The position numbers and the translations under genes are program-made. Of a DNA stretch of 63,698 bases, positions 25,902 through 34,801 are shown one piece after another (the stretch's first letter is position 1; each line of letters starts with the position of its first letter). The notes beneath the pieces were generated by a model. That model saw only the letters and a list, made by a program, of their open reading frames with translations. It searched no databases and had not been told where the DNA came from. Source of the DNA: an uncultured Eubacteriales bacterium (GTDB lineage Bacteria; Bacillota; Clostridia; Oscillospirales; Oscillospiraceae); assembly GCA_900317375.1 (NCBI GenBank), contig ONGJ01000003.1, forward strand, positions 1 to 63,698, written 5' to 3'.

Positions 25902-26441
25902 TTATTCTTCCGGCCTTCCTCTGCGGATGAGCAGGCGGCGCAGACGTTTTTCGTAAACCAGCGTCATCACAGCACAGGTCCGGTCATAGAGGAACATCAG
26001 CCCTATCATCATGGCATAGAACAGCAGGCTCAGCCAGAGCTCTTCCCGGATGTCAGTCATGCCGACAACGAAGAGCAGGATGAGAACCATGCATGCAATC
26101 GACACGGTAAAAACCGCGAGTTTTGCCAGAAACCGCAAGGACTTTGACCGGATCCGGTCAAGGTCCGGCTTGATGATCGGATAAAAGCCGGTGAACAGAT
26201 AAAAAAAGGCTTCTTCCCGGTCGGCACAGAGCATCATCGCGAGCGCTGCCGTTACCGCCCAGGTCATCCAGGCAGATTTCTTTCCGAACTCATAAAGGAC
26301 CGGGATCAGCGTCATACCCGCAAGCATCGGGGAGACATAGGTCAGCACCGGGATCAGATTGCCGGTGAGCATGAAGGCTGCGCCCAATGCCGCCATCAGC
26401 GCGCAGAACGAGGTCCGGTAAGCTGTATTCCGATATCTCAT
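25902..26441 (-). CDS. Uncharacterised polytopic membrane protein
   Basis: A 179-residue protein with about five hydrophobic helices and a short basic C-terminus (RLRRLLIRRGR). The N-terminal half (LMAALGAAFMLTGNLIPVLTYVSPMLAGMTLIPVLYEFG) loosely resembles integral-membrane substrate-binding components of ECF transporters and DUF2232-like proteins, but I cannot assign it. The ATG at 26441 sits in TGATG with the stop of the upstream diguanylate cyclase, with GGAGG four bases before it, so the two are co-translated. A sensory or transport function linked to c-di-GMP would be only a guess. Confidence 0.65.
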   Translation of the reverse strand: MRYRNTAYRTSFCALMAALGAAFMLTGNLIPVLTYVSPMLAGMTLIPVLYEFGKKSAWMTWAVTAALAMMLCADREEAFFYLFTGFYPIIKPDLDRIRSKSLRFLAKLAVFTVSIACMVLILLFVVGMTDIREELWLSLLFYAMMIGLMFLYDRTCAVMTLVYEKRLRRLLIRRGRPEE

Positions 26442-27541
26442 CATCCCTCCGCAGAAGGCTCTCTTCTGTGCCGCCTGTCTCTTCCGCTGTTCCTGTAATA
26501 AGCCGCCTTCTCGGCATACATCATGCTGTCCGACCGCTGGAGCAGGTCGTCGACGGATGCCGCGCCGTCATCCAGATGGCTGCAGCCGATGGAACAGCTG
26601 TATTTTGTCTCTGCAACCTGTTTTTTGAGATTCTCTACAAGCTGCAGCATCTCCGCCTGCGAGGTCTTACGGCAGATGATGACGAACTCATCGCCCCCGA
26701 GCCGGTAGCAAAGCTGATTTCTTTTCCGGGCCCGCAGGATGCACATCGCCAGTGCGGTCAGCGCTTCATCGCCGGCCTTGTGTCCGCCGTTGTCGTTGAT
26801 AGCCTTCAGACCGTTCATATCGACGGAAACCACGGCCGTGATCTCCTCCGGGTCGCTGCTGATGTCGGCATAATATGCCTGCCGGTTCAGAAGGCCTGTC
26901 AGCGCGTCTACTTTTGTCAGCTTCAGAATCGAAAACACGTAGTAGACGTACAGCGCAATCGCAATCGTCGTGCAGAAGATGCGGGAATAGTCCCTGCCGT
27001 ATATGAAGGGCAGAACCAGACCGGAGGCAAAGGAGGAGCCGAGGAACGCAATCGGAATAATCTCGAGCACCTGTTTGTTGCTGCGCTTGATCAGGATATA
27101 GATCAGAAAAACGCAGTACAGCCCGACCATGATAAACGGCAGATAGCCGAGAGGGCCCCGGCGGAACACGCCGTCGTCGCCGATGCTGAAAACAAGCCCG
27201 TTAAAGATGGAGAGGACGTTGATGACCGCAAGGCCCATGGCGGGCAGGAAGATGAACCATCGCAGTTCCTTCACCAGGGTGAAAATGACCATCGCAAGGA
27301 TGAACGGCGTTGCACTGTACCGAACCGCCATCAGGACAAGCCGGGCATTTGCATGCCCGCCCAGATCGGTCAGATAAAACTCCGCAAACACGACGAGGGA
27401 CAGAAGGAAAACGGCAACAATCAGAATGTACATGCGCCTGATGGTTGTCTTATCCAGGAAGACGGTCTCCTTCAGCGAGACGGCAAAAGCCGCCAGGATC
27501 AGAATCATCCCCCAGTTCCACAGTATGTACTGCTTAATCAT
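26441..27541 (-). CDS. Membrane-bound diguanylate cyclase (GGDEF)
   Basis: A 366-residue protein: about six membrane helices (residues 5-195), then a GGDEF domain starting KVDALTGLLNRQAYY with the active-site LGGDEFVI and the C-terminal RSDSMMYAEK. It would make c-di-GMP from two GTP. The inhibitory RxxD site is absent at its usual position (KRNQ instead). The ATG at 27541 follows AAGGA; a GTG two codons upstream is possible. It is the third of three successive diguanylate cyclase genes. Confidence 0.9.
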   Translation of the reverse strand: MIKQYILWNWGMILILAAFAVSLKETVFLDKTTIRRMYILIVAVFLLSLVVFAEFYLTDLGGHANARLVLMAVRYSATPFILAMVIFTLVKELRWFIFLPAMGLAVINVLSIFNGLVFSIGDDGVFRRGPLGYLPFIMVGLYCVFLIYILIKRSNKQVLEIIPIAFLGSSFASGLVLPFIYGRDYSRIFCTTIAIALYVYYVFSILKLTKVDALTGLLNRQAYYADISSDPEEITAVVSVDMNGLKAINDNGGHKAGDEALTALAMCILRARKRNQLCYRLGGDEFVIICRKTSQAEMLQLVENLKKQVAETKYSCSIGCSHLDDGAASVDDLLQRSDSMMYAEKAAYYRNSGRDRRHRREPSAEG

Positions 27542-27645
27542 AGACACATCCTTACATCCTTTTCCGGGTACCGTTCATCGGCAAACCACGCCCCGGTTCA
27601 TTTCAGACAGACTGTGCGCGGCCGAAACCGTCTCCGCTCTGCGCG

Positions 27646-29151
27646 CTATTCGGCGAAGGTCAGGCAGTTTCCGGGGGTTTTCTTGCTGACGTACATGGCG
27701 TTGTCGACTTTTGAATACAGGCTGTCGAACGACTCCGCTCCGTCACCGGCGGTGAGCACGGCGCCGACACTGATGCTGATCTTCTTATCGCCCAGTTCCG
27801 GGATCTCTGTCTCCCCGAGGTGTTCAAACAGCCGGTGAATGAGCCGCTCGCCCATCCCGCGGTTCGGGATACCGACAGCATAAGCACCGAACTCATCCCC
27901 GCCCAGACGCACAAGGATATCATTCGAGCGGAAGGTCTTGCGCATGGCATCGGCCACGGCGACGATCACAAGGTCGCCGGTCTGATGGCCGCAGGTATCG
28001 TTGATTTCCTTGAAGTGGTCGATATCCAGCTCCAGAAGCATACCGCCGGTCCCCGAACGCAGGCTCTCTTCCACCTTGCTCTTTCCGCTGACATGGTCAA
28101 ACAGCCCGGTCATGCGGTCCGTTTCGGAGAGCACCTGCAGGGCGTCCCCGCGCTGTTCCTCCTCGCTGACCCGGGTATGAAGCTGTTCCAGCGCCAGATT
28201 CTTCGCCGTCATGCGCAGGAAGACGAAAACCAGAAGCACGACGACCAGCGCCAGAATCACATAGAAAGAAATCAGGATGTTCTGAAGGGGACGGTACCAG
28301 ATGTCGGAATTGATCAGGCTGACGCTGTACCAGCCGCCGCGGAGCTGATCGACATAGACCGAACAATTCCCCTCCGCCGTCTCCAGATCGAACTGTCTCT
28401 GACCGTCCTCGAGGATCCTGCGGGCAATGGCCCCGCCGAGGCTGTCGCTTTCCTGGAGATAGTTTTTGCCCAGCTGTGTTTTGTCGGAATGGGCAACGAC
28501 GATGCCGCTGCTGTCAAGCACGAAAGCCTCGCTGCCTTCGGCGTCCGAGGAAAGCTCTTCCACGATCCTCTGGATCTGGTCAAGGCTGACATCCATGGCG
28601 ACAACGCTTTCCCCGTCGCTGAGAAGCGTGGACACCGTCATCATGATGGTGTCGGTCTGCATATCGAGGTAGGGCTTAACAAAGGTGATCTTTTCGCCGG
28701 AGCTGCGGGTCTCGGTATACCACGGCCGCTCGACCGCAACATAGTCTGCGTCAGGGACCCAGCCGGCGCCGTCAAGGTATTCGCCGTGAATCCATCCGTA
28801 CAGGCCCGTGGTGCTGGGGTCAAGCGAGGCGCCGATGTAGGAGGTTTCCTCCGTGAGATATTCTTCGATAGCGCGGTTTTCCGTGCCGGAGTGAAGCATC
28901 TGATCCACGGCATAACCGACGACCGTGACGATATTGACGCGTGTCAGAAGGCACTCGTCATACTCCATTGCCGCCTCTTTGGCGTTCAGTTCGCCCCGTT
29001 GCTGCAGCACCGTCTTTTCCATGGCATAGAACCGGTTCCCGATATAAGCCGTCATGGTAACGGTAATCAGGAATATGCAGAGCGCCGCGGCAACCGTCCG
29101 AAGTCCGATATGCCGCAGGGTGTCTTTCAATGATTGTTTTTGATCTTTCAT
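27646..29151 (-). CDS. Diguanylate cyclase with extracytoplasmic sensor domain
   Basis: A 501-residue protein: membrane helix at about residues 15-35, an extracytoplasmic dCache-like sensor (about 40-285, with GYAVDQMLHS and GVVAH-like strands), a second helix near 290-310, a short coiled linker, and a GGDEF domain with LVRLGGDEFGAY. The RSND tetrapeptide five residues before GGDEF is a complete RxxD inhibitory site, so product feedback is likely. The ATG at 29151 has GAGGA about seven bases upstream. It probably binds a small extracellular ligand. Confidence 0.9.
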   Translation of the reverse strand: MKDQKQSLKDTLRHIGLRTVAAALCIFLITVTMTAYIGNRFYAMEKTVLQQRGELNAKEAAMEYDECLLTRVNIVTVVGYAVDQMLHSGTENRAIEEYLTEETSYIGASLDPSTTGLYGWIHGEYLDGAGWVPDADYVAVERPWYTETRSSGEKITFVKPYLDMQTDTIMMTVSTLLSDGESVVAMDVSLDQIQRIVEELSSDAEGSEAFVLDSSGIVVAHSDKTQLGKNYLQESDSLGGAIARRILEDGQRQFDLETAEGNCSVYVDQLRGGWYSVSLINSDIWYRPLQNILISFYVILALVVVLLVFVFLRMTAKNLALEQLHTRVSEEEQRGDALQVLSETDRMTGLFDHVSGKSKVEESLRSGTGGMLLELDIDHFKEINDTCGHQTGDLVIVAVADAMRKTFRSNDILVRLGGDEFGAYAVGIPNRGMGERLIHRLFEHLGETEIPELGDKKISISVGAVLTAGDGAESFDSLYSKVDNAMYVSKKTPGNCLTFAE

Positions 29152-29293
29152 ACGGATCCTCAACGGCTTGTTCCAGGGTATTCTTCACCCAGCATCTACC
29201 GGGATCATAATAGCACGCAGAGTATCACAAAAGCGTCACACGCAGTCTGCACGGCAGCATGACGAATACGACGCGGCCGGATATGCTTTTCTC

Positions 29294-30724
29294 TTATCTG
29301 CTTCTTTTCAGTTCCGGATGAAGCGCATAGTATCTGCGTTTATCCTCATACATCTTTTCATCCGCTTTCTGGAGCGCGGTCCGCACGTTCCTGCAGTCAT
29401 CCTCAACATCACAGCCGATTGCAAAGCTGACGTTGTTTTCTGACGCTTCATACTCTCTGATCAGGCGTGCTTTCGCCTCCATCTCCTCCGCGGTGGTACC
29501 GGGGACGATCACCGTGAACTCATCGCCGCCGGCGCGGAAAATCTGATCATCGCGAAACACCCTCCGGAGTACGCGAACCGCCCTTCGGATCAGGTCATCG
29601 CCCGCAGGATGGCCCTGGGTATCGTTGACGGTTTTCAGCCCGTTCAGGTCGGCAAACAGTGCGCCGACGGGCACGCCCGGCGATATCCTTCCGTCGCTCA
29701 TCCGATCCACATTGTTGTTCATCTCGTTGCGGTTCTGCACGCCGGTCAGCATGTCGCGGGAGCTCAGGATCTGCAGACGTTCGAGCAGCAGATGATTTCC
29801 GATCTCCGCACCGAGAATGAAGGTCGTCAGTTCCAGCGTTTCCTTGATTTTCGGCGCATCCTTCTCGTCAAAGCCCGTAGCCCAGATATAGCCAAGGCGC
29901 TCATTGCCCGACTTCAGCGGGAAAAGGACGATGGAAGAAACGTGGTTTTCCACCAGCGACTGATACCATCCGGGGTTCCGCTCCCTGACCACTTCCATGT
30001 CCCGGGGATTTTTGGCGATCAGGCAGTTGCTGCCGTAAATCGTATGCTCCCACGATTCGGCAAGGTCATAGAAGGTATCGTCAACGATCTCCGCCATGGG
30101 CTTTTTGGGGCCGTCCTCCGCGACATCCTCGCACAGGACCGAGCAGGTCCGGGTAACCGGCTCCATGAGGAGGATGCAGCACTGCTTTGCCAGGCAGATC
30201 TCCCGGATATCCTTGATGACATCCGCCATCGCCGCTTTGAAATCCGTCGTGCCTCTAAGCTTGATCGTGGTCTCCAGAACCGCGGATGCCAGTTCGCCCG
30301 AGACATTGGAAAGCCTGGTACTGTCGGCAACCGGGTTGATCTCCATCGTATAGGTGCAGAAGCACAGGTTTCCCTCGTCCGGCACCAGCGGGAGAAAGGT
30401 CATATTAAACCAGACGTCAAAGCGGTCCGGATGCGCATAGGAATGCAGGCAGCGTTTTTCAACGGCCGCACGATAGCAGTAGTCCTCAAAATTGAGATCC
30501 CTTGTCATATATTCCGTGTACAGGCTGTTCGGTGTAAACCGGGTGGTCAGCATCTGCACGTCACCCATGGGGTGCTCTATGGAATCGATATACGCCCTGT
30601 TGCCGGTGACGATCCGCAGGTCGCCGTATCCGCCGTCTTCCAGTTTTTCCACCGAGACAACACAGGTCATGGCCCCCATGCTGTCAACCACTTTCTGAAA
30701 GTCCACCGTCTTTCCCCCGATCAT
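29294..30724 (-). CDS. Cytosolic PAS-like/GAF sensor diguanylate cyclase
   Basis: A 476-residue protein without membrane helices. Residues 1-about 140 look like a PAS-type domain (SMGAMTCVVSVEKLEDG onward), 145-310 like a GAF domain (ILLMEP, SSIVLFPLKSGNERLGYIW), and 320-476 are GGDEF with FRAGGDEFTVIV. The inhibitory RxxD is out of register (RDDQ). The ATG at 30724 has a weak site; a GTG six codons later (30706) preceded by GGGGGA is a good alternative. It is the first of three adjacent c-di-GMP synthase genes. Confidence 0.88.
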   Translation of the reverse strand: MIGGKTVDFQKVVDSMGAMTCVVSVEKLEDGGYGDLRIVTGNRAYIDSIEHPMGDVQMLTTRFTPNSLYTEYMTRDLNFEDYCYRAAVEKRCLHSYAHPDRFDVWFNMTFLPLVPDEGNLCFCTYTMEINPVADSTRLSNVSGELASAVLETTIKLRGTTDFKAAMADVIKDIREICLAKQCCILLMEPVTRTCSVLCEDVAEDGPKKPMAEIVDDTFYDLAESWEHTIYGSNCLIAKNPRDMEVVRERNPGWYQSLVENHVSSIVLFPLKSGNERLGYIWATGFDEKDAPKIKETLELTTFILGAEIGNHLLLERLQILSSRDMLTGVQNRNEMNNNVDRMSDGRISPGVPVGALFADLNGLKTVNDTQGHPAGDDLIRRAVRVLRRVFRDDQIFRAGGDEFTVIVPGTTAEEMEAKARLIREYEASENNVSFAIGCDVEDDCRNVRTALQKADEKMYEDKRRYYALHPELKRSR

Positions 30725-30845
30725 TTGTCTCTTTCAGTGCCTCCGCGCGTTCTGACAGCGCCGGCCACTGATATGTCAATCTCTTCCCTTTTATTATTAT
30801 AAGTTTCTTCCGTCAATCCGTCAATCGTTTCATCCGAAAAAAAGC

Positions 30846-30883
30846 AAATCCGGTCAGCGCAAAGCGGCAGGCTGACCGGATTT
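30846..30883 (-). terminator. Terminator of the acyl synthetase-ACP-thioesterase operon
   Basis: AAATCCGGTCAGC pairs with GCTGACCGGATTT around 12 bases. On the minus strand the stem is followed by GCTTTTTTTCGG, a strong intrinsic terminator 27 bases after the thioesterase stop. Confidence 0.9.
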
Positions 30884-30909
30884 CTTTCGGAATTGTGAAA
30901 CAGTCCTGT

Positions 30910-31623
30910 TTACTGATAGCAGAGGCGCATGCGAAAGACGTCGCGCCCGGTTTCCCCGGCGAGAAAATACTCCCCGGGGGAAGCCTCGCCCCAGCGGAGA
31001 TGAAGCGTTTCACCAAGGCGGGCTTCGTTCTGATACTCGGCCGCAATGCTCTTCAGGCGCGCACCGGCAGCGGCGGCGCCGATGCAGTCCTCCGCCAGGT
31101 CGAAGTAACGGGTATTGTTCATATGGCCGTTGAGGTCAACGAAGCTGTAGGGCACGGTAAAATCCTGCGCGTCGGTGCAGTCCGCCCTGCGGACCGAAGC
31201 GGGCATGGCGATCTCCTCTCCGGTCACGACGCCCTCGATCTCGACGCCGACCTTTTCGGGAAAGACGACCCTGCGTGTTTCGGCATCCACAAGGCTCCAC
31301 AGCGCACTGGCCTTCAAAAGCGGCTCGCCGGAGGCGGTTTCGAGACTGGCATAGCGGGGAAAGAGCAGATGCATGGTCCTGCCGGGCCAGCTTTTGAGGA
31401 CGACCGTCTCATCGTACTCCGGCATGCGCGTGATTTCCGCGCGCTGCATCAGCAGGACCCACAGGATTCCCCTGTCAAGGGTCTTGTTGCGCCCCATGCC
31501 AAGCTGTTCGGTATGGCGGATGGCAGCCTCCTGCAGCATCCTGAAGAGTTCGGAAGTACGCAGCCGCCGGTAGAGATCGACATCCTTGCTGCGCAGGAGG
31601 ACCGACTCGGCATAAACGCTCAT
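30910..31623 (-). CDS. Acyl-ACP thioesterase
   Basis: A 237-residue double hot-dog enzyme of the bacterial FatA/FatB-like acyl-ACP thioesterase family (PF01643), which releases free fatty acids from ACP. The N-terminal half has SELFRMLQEAAIRHTEQLG and RGILWVLLMQRAEITRMP; the C-terminal half has SFVDLNGHMNNTRYFDLAED, with the family's conserved Asn/His. It overlaps the ACP gene by four bases. The placement beside a dedicated ACP and acyl-activating enzyme suggests it ends a small acyl-processing pathway rather than bulk fatty-acid synthesis. Confidence 0.92.
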   Translation of the reverse strand: MSVYAESVLLRSKDVDLYRRLRTSELFRMLQEAAIRHTEQLGMGRNKTLDRGILWVLLMQRAEITRMPEYDETVVLKSWPGRTMHLLFPRYASLETASGEPLLKASALWSLVDAETRRVVFPEKVGVEIEGVVTGEEIAMPASVRRADCTDAQDFTVPYSFVDLNGHMNNTRYFDLAEDCIGAAAAGARLKSIAAEYQNEARLGETLHLRWGEASPGEYFLAGETGRDVFRMRLCYQ

Positions 31624-31865
31624 GCCAGGCGCTTATAGATGGCGTCCACAACGTCGCCGAGGGTCTGCAGCTTTTTCCACTGGCGTTCGGGAATGCGCAC
31701 ATCGAACAGGGCCTCAAGCTTGCAGATGATCAGTACAAAGCCCATCGAGTCGATGGCGGTCTCGTTGTTGATGACGGTGTCCTCAGTCAGTTCCTGATCC
31801 TTCAGATCGGGAAAGCAGTCAAAAATGACGCCTTTGGTCTTTTCCAGAACTTCTTCTCTGCTCAT
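31620..31865 (-). CDS. Acyl carrier protein, dedicated copy
   Basis: An 81-residue ACP. The phosphopantetheine serine lies in ETAIDSMGFVLIICKLE, where the usual DSL is DSM. The acidic four-helix pattern is intact and the protein ends with a lysine/arginine-containing tail. It overlaps the acyl synthetase gene upstream and the thioesterase downstream by four bases each, so all three are made together. The unusual DSM and context argue that it is not the housekeeping AcpP. Confidence 0.93.
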   Translation of the reverse strand: MSREEVLEKTKGVIFDCFPDLKDQELTEDTVINNETAIDSMGFVLIICKLEALFDVRIPERQWKKLQTLGDVVDAIYKRLA

Positions 31866-33205
31866 GCGCTTTCCATCACTTTCTGCTGGAGTTCCCAGCG
31901 TTTTATTTTACCCGTCTGCGTCCGCGGCAGCGGTTCATCGGTAAAAACGACCTCGGCAATCTGTTTTCCGCGCGGCTGCCTGCGCATCAGGGGCCGCAGC
32001 TTTTCCATGACGGCGGAAGCGTCTCCGGAACCGCAGTATATAAGCGCCGGGCGCCCGCCTTTCAGGACGACCGCCAGCTCCATATGCTCAAGGGTCTGCA
32101 TCAGGGCCGATTCGTACTCGGGAAGAAAGATCTTGGTGCCGTCGGAGAGGACCAGCATGTCCTTTTTCCGGCCGGTGATATGCAGGCGGCCGTCCTCGTC
32201 AAAGCAGCCCAGATCCCCCGTATGCAGGACACCGTCACGCAGGACCGCCCGCGTGGCATCCGGGCGTTTGTAATACCCCTGCATCATGCAGGTCGGGGCC
32301 TGAATCAGAATCTCGCCGTCATCGGCAAGCGTGATCGTATCATCCGGGCAGACCTCCATGGCATAAGGGTCACCCTGCACCGAGATGGCAACCCCCGAGC
32401 TCGTCTCGGTCAGGCCGTAGCCGAAGCTGACGTGCAGCCCCAAATCGGTCGCCGCCCGGAGAAGCTCCGGCGCGCAGTCCCCGGCGCCGACAAGGATGAG
32501 CCTTAGCTCGGGGTTGACGCACTTCTGCTGCAGGAGAAAGCCCAGCAGCATCGGGACCACCGACACCGCCGTCGGGCGGTAGAAATCGCAGTCGTCCAGA
32601 TAATGGCGCGCGCCGCGGCCGAGAGAGACGCAGGCGCCGCAGCTGAGCCCCCACAGGAGGCCGCAGACGAAACCGAACACGTGGCTCAGCGGCAGCAGGC
32701 ATAAAAGCCTGTCATCCGGCGTCAGGGGGAGCTTTGCCGAACCGTTCCAGGCGCTTTGACACAGGCTGTGATCGGTGAGGACAACGGCCTTGGCCTGTTC
32801 CGTCGTGCCGGAGGTGAAGAAGAGGATCCTCCCCGCCCCGTTCTTCACGCCGCCCATCAGGGCGAGCTCGAGGTCCTCCTTCAGGTCTTCCTCCCCCCAG
32901 AGCGTATCGACATCGGTGTAGCGGATCAGCGTCCGGAGCGTGTCGGTGTCGAGGGAGGCGTCCAGCATGACAAGCTGGAGTCCGGCGAGATTGGCAGCAA
33001 AAAGCTCGATCACACTGTCGAGACTGCCGTCGCAAAGCAGGCCGAGGCTGGTCTTCCTTTCTGCGCGCAGCATCGCGGCGCGGGCATCTACGGCATGCTT
33101 CAGCTCGGAAAAGCTGAGGGTCTTATCGTCATATCGGAGCGCAGGGGCATCCGGGCCGGTTTCGGCCAGATGGGCAAGCATTTGCTCAAAGCTGTCAAAA
33201 CGCAC
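31862..33205 (-). CDS. AMP-binding acyl-CoA/acyl-ACP synthetase
   Basis: A 447-residue adenylate-forming enzyme, somewhat shorter than usual. The ATP loop is FFTSGTTEQAKAVVL (A3), then VSFGYGLTETSSGVAI (A5), HTGDLGCFDEDGRLHITGRKKDML (A7/A8) and the C-terminal catalytic lysine in PRTQTGKIKRWEL (A10). With the ACP and thioesterase directly downstream, it probably loads a free fatty acid onto that ACP. The start is GTG at 33205 with AGGAGG before it. It is divergent from the isomerase operon across a 207-bp gap. Confidence 0.92.
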   Translation of the reverse strand: MRFDSFEQMLAHLAETGPDAPALRYDDKTLSFSELKHAVDARAAMLRAERKTSLGLLCDGSLDSVIELFAANLAGLQLVMLDASLDTDTLRTLIRYTDVDTLWGEEDLKEDLELALMGGVKNGAGRILFFTSGTTEQAKAVVLTDHSLCQSAWNGSAKLPLTPDDRLLCLLPLSHVFGFVCGLLWGLSCGACVSLGRGARHYLDDCDFYRPTAVSVVPMLLGFLLQQKCVNPELRLILVGAGDCAPELLRAATDLGLHVSFGYGLTETSSGVAISVQGDPYAMEVCPDDTITLADDGEILIQAPTCMMQGYYKRPDATRAVLRDGVLHTGDLGCFDEDGRLHITGRKKDMLVLSDGTKIFLPEYESALMQTLEHMELAVVLKGGRPALIYCGSGDASAVMEKLRPLMRRQPRGKQIAEVVFTDEPLPRTQTGKIKRWELQQKVMESA

Positions 33206-33412
33206 GGGGCACCTCCTGTTCTTTTTCTTTATGATAGCATAGATTGCGTCCGTTGGGAAGACATCTGAGAAAAAAGCCGCCGGAATATTTGTCGATTATG
33301 ACATTTTTCTCAAAGTGTATAATGATATTTTCGGCAGGTTGTTGTATAATTTTTCTTATCATGGCAGTTTTTTGAAAACGCACTCATGAAAAACAAAAAA
33401 CGGAGGAAAACT
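33206..33412. promoter_or_regulatory. Divergent promoter region of the fatty-acid system
   Basis: This AT-rich gap drives both operons. On the plus strand TATAAT occurs at 33318-33323 and 33345-33350, the second likely serving the isomerase gene; no good -35 box is seen, so an activator may be needed. On the minus strand TATCAT (near 33236) is a weak -10 candidate. No clear palindromic operator was found. Confidence 0.55.
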
Positions 33413-34801
33413 ATGGACAAAAACATTCGCATCGCCATTATCGGCGGCGGCCCGGCCGGTCTGAGCGCCGGTATGTATCTGGAGCAGAAGGGCTATGAAA
33501 ACTACACGATTTTTGAGCGTCTGGACCGCGTGGGCGGCAAGTGCTGGAGCCCGCATTACAACGGACGTCGGTATGAGATGGGCGCCATCATGGGCGTCCC
33601 CTCCTACTATGCGGTGGAGGATGTCGAAAAGTTCTGCGGCATCACGCACGACGGTCCGAAGCTGAACCGCAATTACAAGGACGGCAGCGGCAACGTCATT
33701 GAGCCTTTTGCGAAGACCTTTGCCAATCTCATCCGCAACCCCTGGCTGCTGAAGATGAAGAAGCAGCTGACCGCCTTCGGCGAGCTGCTGGAGACCAAGT
33801 ACAAGGGCTATGACCTCAACGGGCACCGGGGTGTGGCCGAAGGCCGCTATGACGGCTATGCCGTGACCCCCGGCCGCGAGCGCGTACAGGGCGAGAACCC
33901 GAACCTGAAGGACCTGGCGATGCCGTTCAAGGATTTCTGCAAGCTCAACGGCGTCCCCCTGGTGCAGAAGATCTGGATCGGGCCCTTCACCTCGTTCGGC
34001 TACGGCTATTTTGACGAGATCCCTGCGGCCTACGTCCTGAAGTATCTGGATTTCCAGACCTGCATGAACTTTGTCAAAGTCAACCTCTGGACCTGGAAGG
34101 AAGGCACCCAGTACATCTGGGAGCAGCTGAACGACCACCTGAAGCATCCGGCCCGGCTGAACAGCCAGATCAGCAAGGTCGAGCGCAGGGACGGCAAGGT
34201 CTATCTGACCGTCAACGGCAAGGTCGAGGAGTTCGACAAGGTCATCATGACGGCGCCGCTGTACATCCCCGACGAGAGAGCGGACGGCCAGGTCGGCATG
34301 GACAAGTACTGGGACATTCGCGACGACGAAAAGGCGCTGTTCTCGAAGATCGACTACGAGCGCTACGACGTGCAGGCCGTCCTCACCAGGCCGGAGGATC
34401 ACCCTGAGATCTCGTACTATGTGTTTGACAACATGGTTCCCGAGAAGCTCGGCCACCTGATGGTCTATTACCGCCGCTGGAAGGACCAGATCGACCAGGT
34501 CATCACCACCTATGCCCTGCGCAAGCACAGAGACATGGCCGAGATTCCCTACGAGACCTGCAAGCAGATGGTTCTTGACGATCTGAAGACCATGAAGAAC
34601 CCGGCGAAAGAAGTCATCAACGAGTGGAGCGTGTATTACTTCCCCCATGTCTTCTCCGCCGACTATGCCGACGGCTGGTACGACAAGGTCGAAGCCATGC
34701 AGGGCAAGTACGACACCTTCTATGCCGGCGAGATCATGGCCTTCGGCGACATGGACGAGACGGCCGAGTACTCGAGAGAGCTGGTCGAGAGGTTCTTCTA
34801 A
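33413..34801 (+). CDS. Polyenoic fatty acid (linoleate) isomerase homologue
   Basis: A 462-residue FAD enzyme. It closely matches, from memory, the Propionibacterium (Cutibacterium) acnes fatty acid isomerase PAI (424 residues) that makes trans-10,cis-12 conjugated linoleic acid: IAIIGGGPAGLSAGMYLEQ, RVGGKCWSP, RRYEMGAIMGVPSYY, LLETKYKGYDLNGH, the FGYGYFDEIPAAYVLKYLDF and LWTWKEGTQ segments, and the ending TFYAGEIMAFGDMDETAEYS. The N-terminal GxGxxG is the FAD site. The ATG at 33413 has CGGAGGAAAACT before it. It is first of three genes, the next starting right after its stop. It could act on linoleate or other polyunsaturated acids; the substrate is inferred. Confidence 0.88.
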   Translation: MDKNIRIAIIGGGPAGLSAGMYLEQKGYENYTIFERLDRVGGKCWSPHYNGRRYEMGAIMGVPSYYAVEDVEKFCGITHDGPKLNRNYKDGSGNVIEPFAKTFANLIRNPWLLKMKKQLTAFGELLETKYKGYDLNGHRGVAEGRYDGYAVTPGRERVQGENPNLKDLAMPFKDFCKLNGVPLVQKIWIGPFTSFGYGYFDEIPAAYVLKYLDFQTCMNFVKVNLWTWKEGTQYIWEQLNDHLKHPARLNSQISKVERRDGKVYLTVNGKVEEFDKVIMTAPLYIPDERADGQVGMDKYWDIRDDEKALFSKIDYERYDVQAVLTRPEDHPEISYYVFDNMVPEKLGHLMVYYRRWKDQIDQVITTYALRKHRDMAEIPYETCKQMVLDDLKTMKNPAKEVINEWSVYYFPHVFSADYADGWYDKVEAMQGKYDTFYAGEIMAFGDMDETAEYSRELVERFF

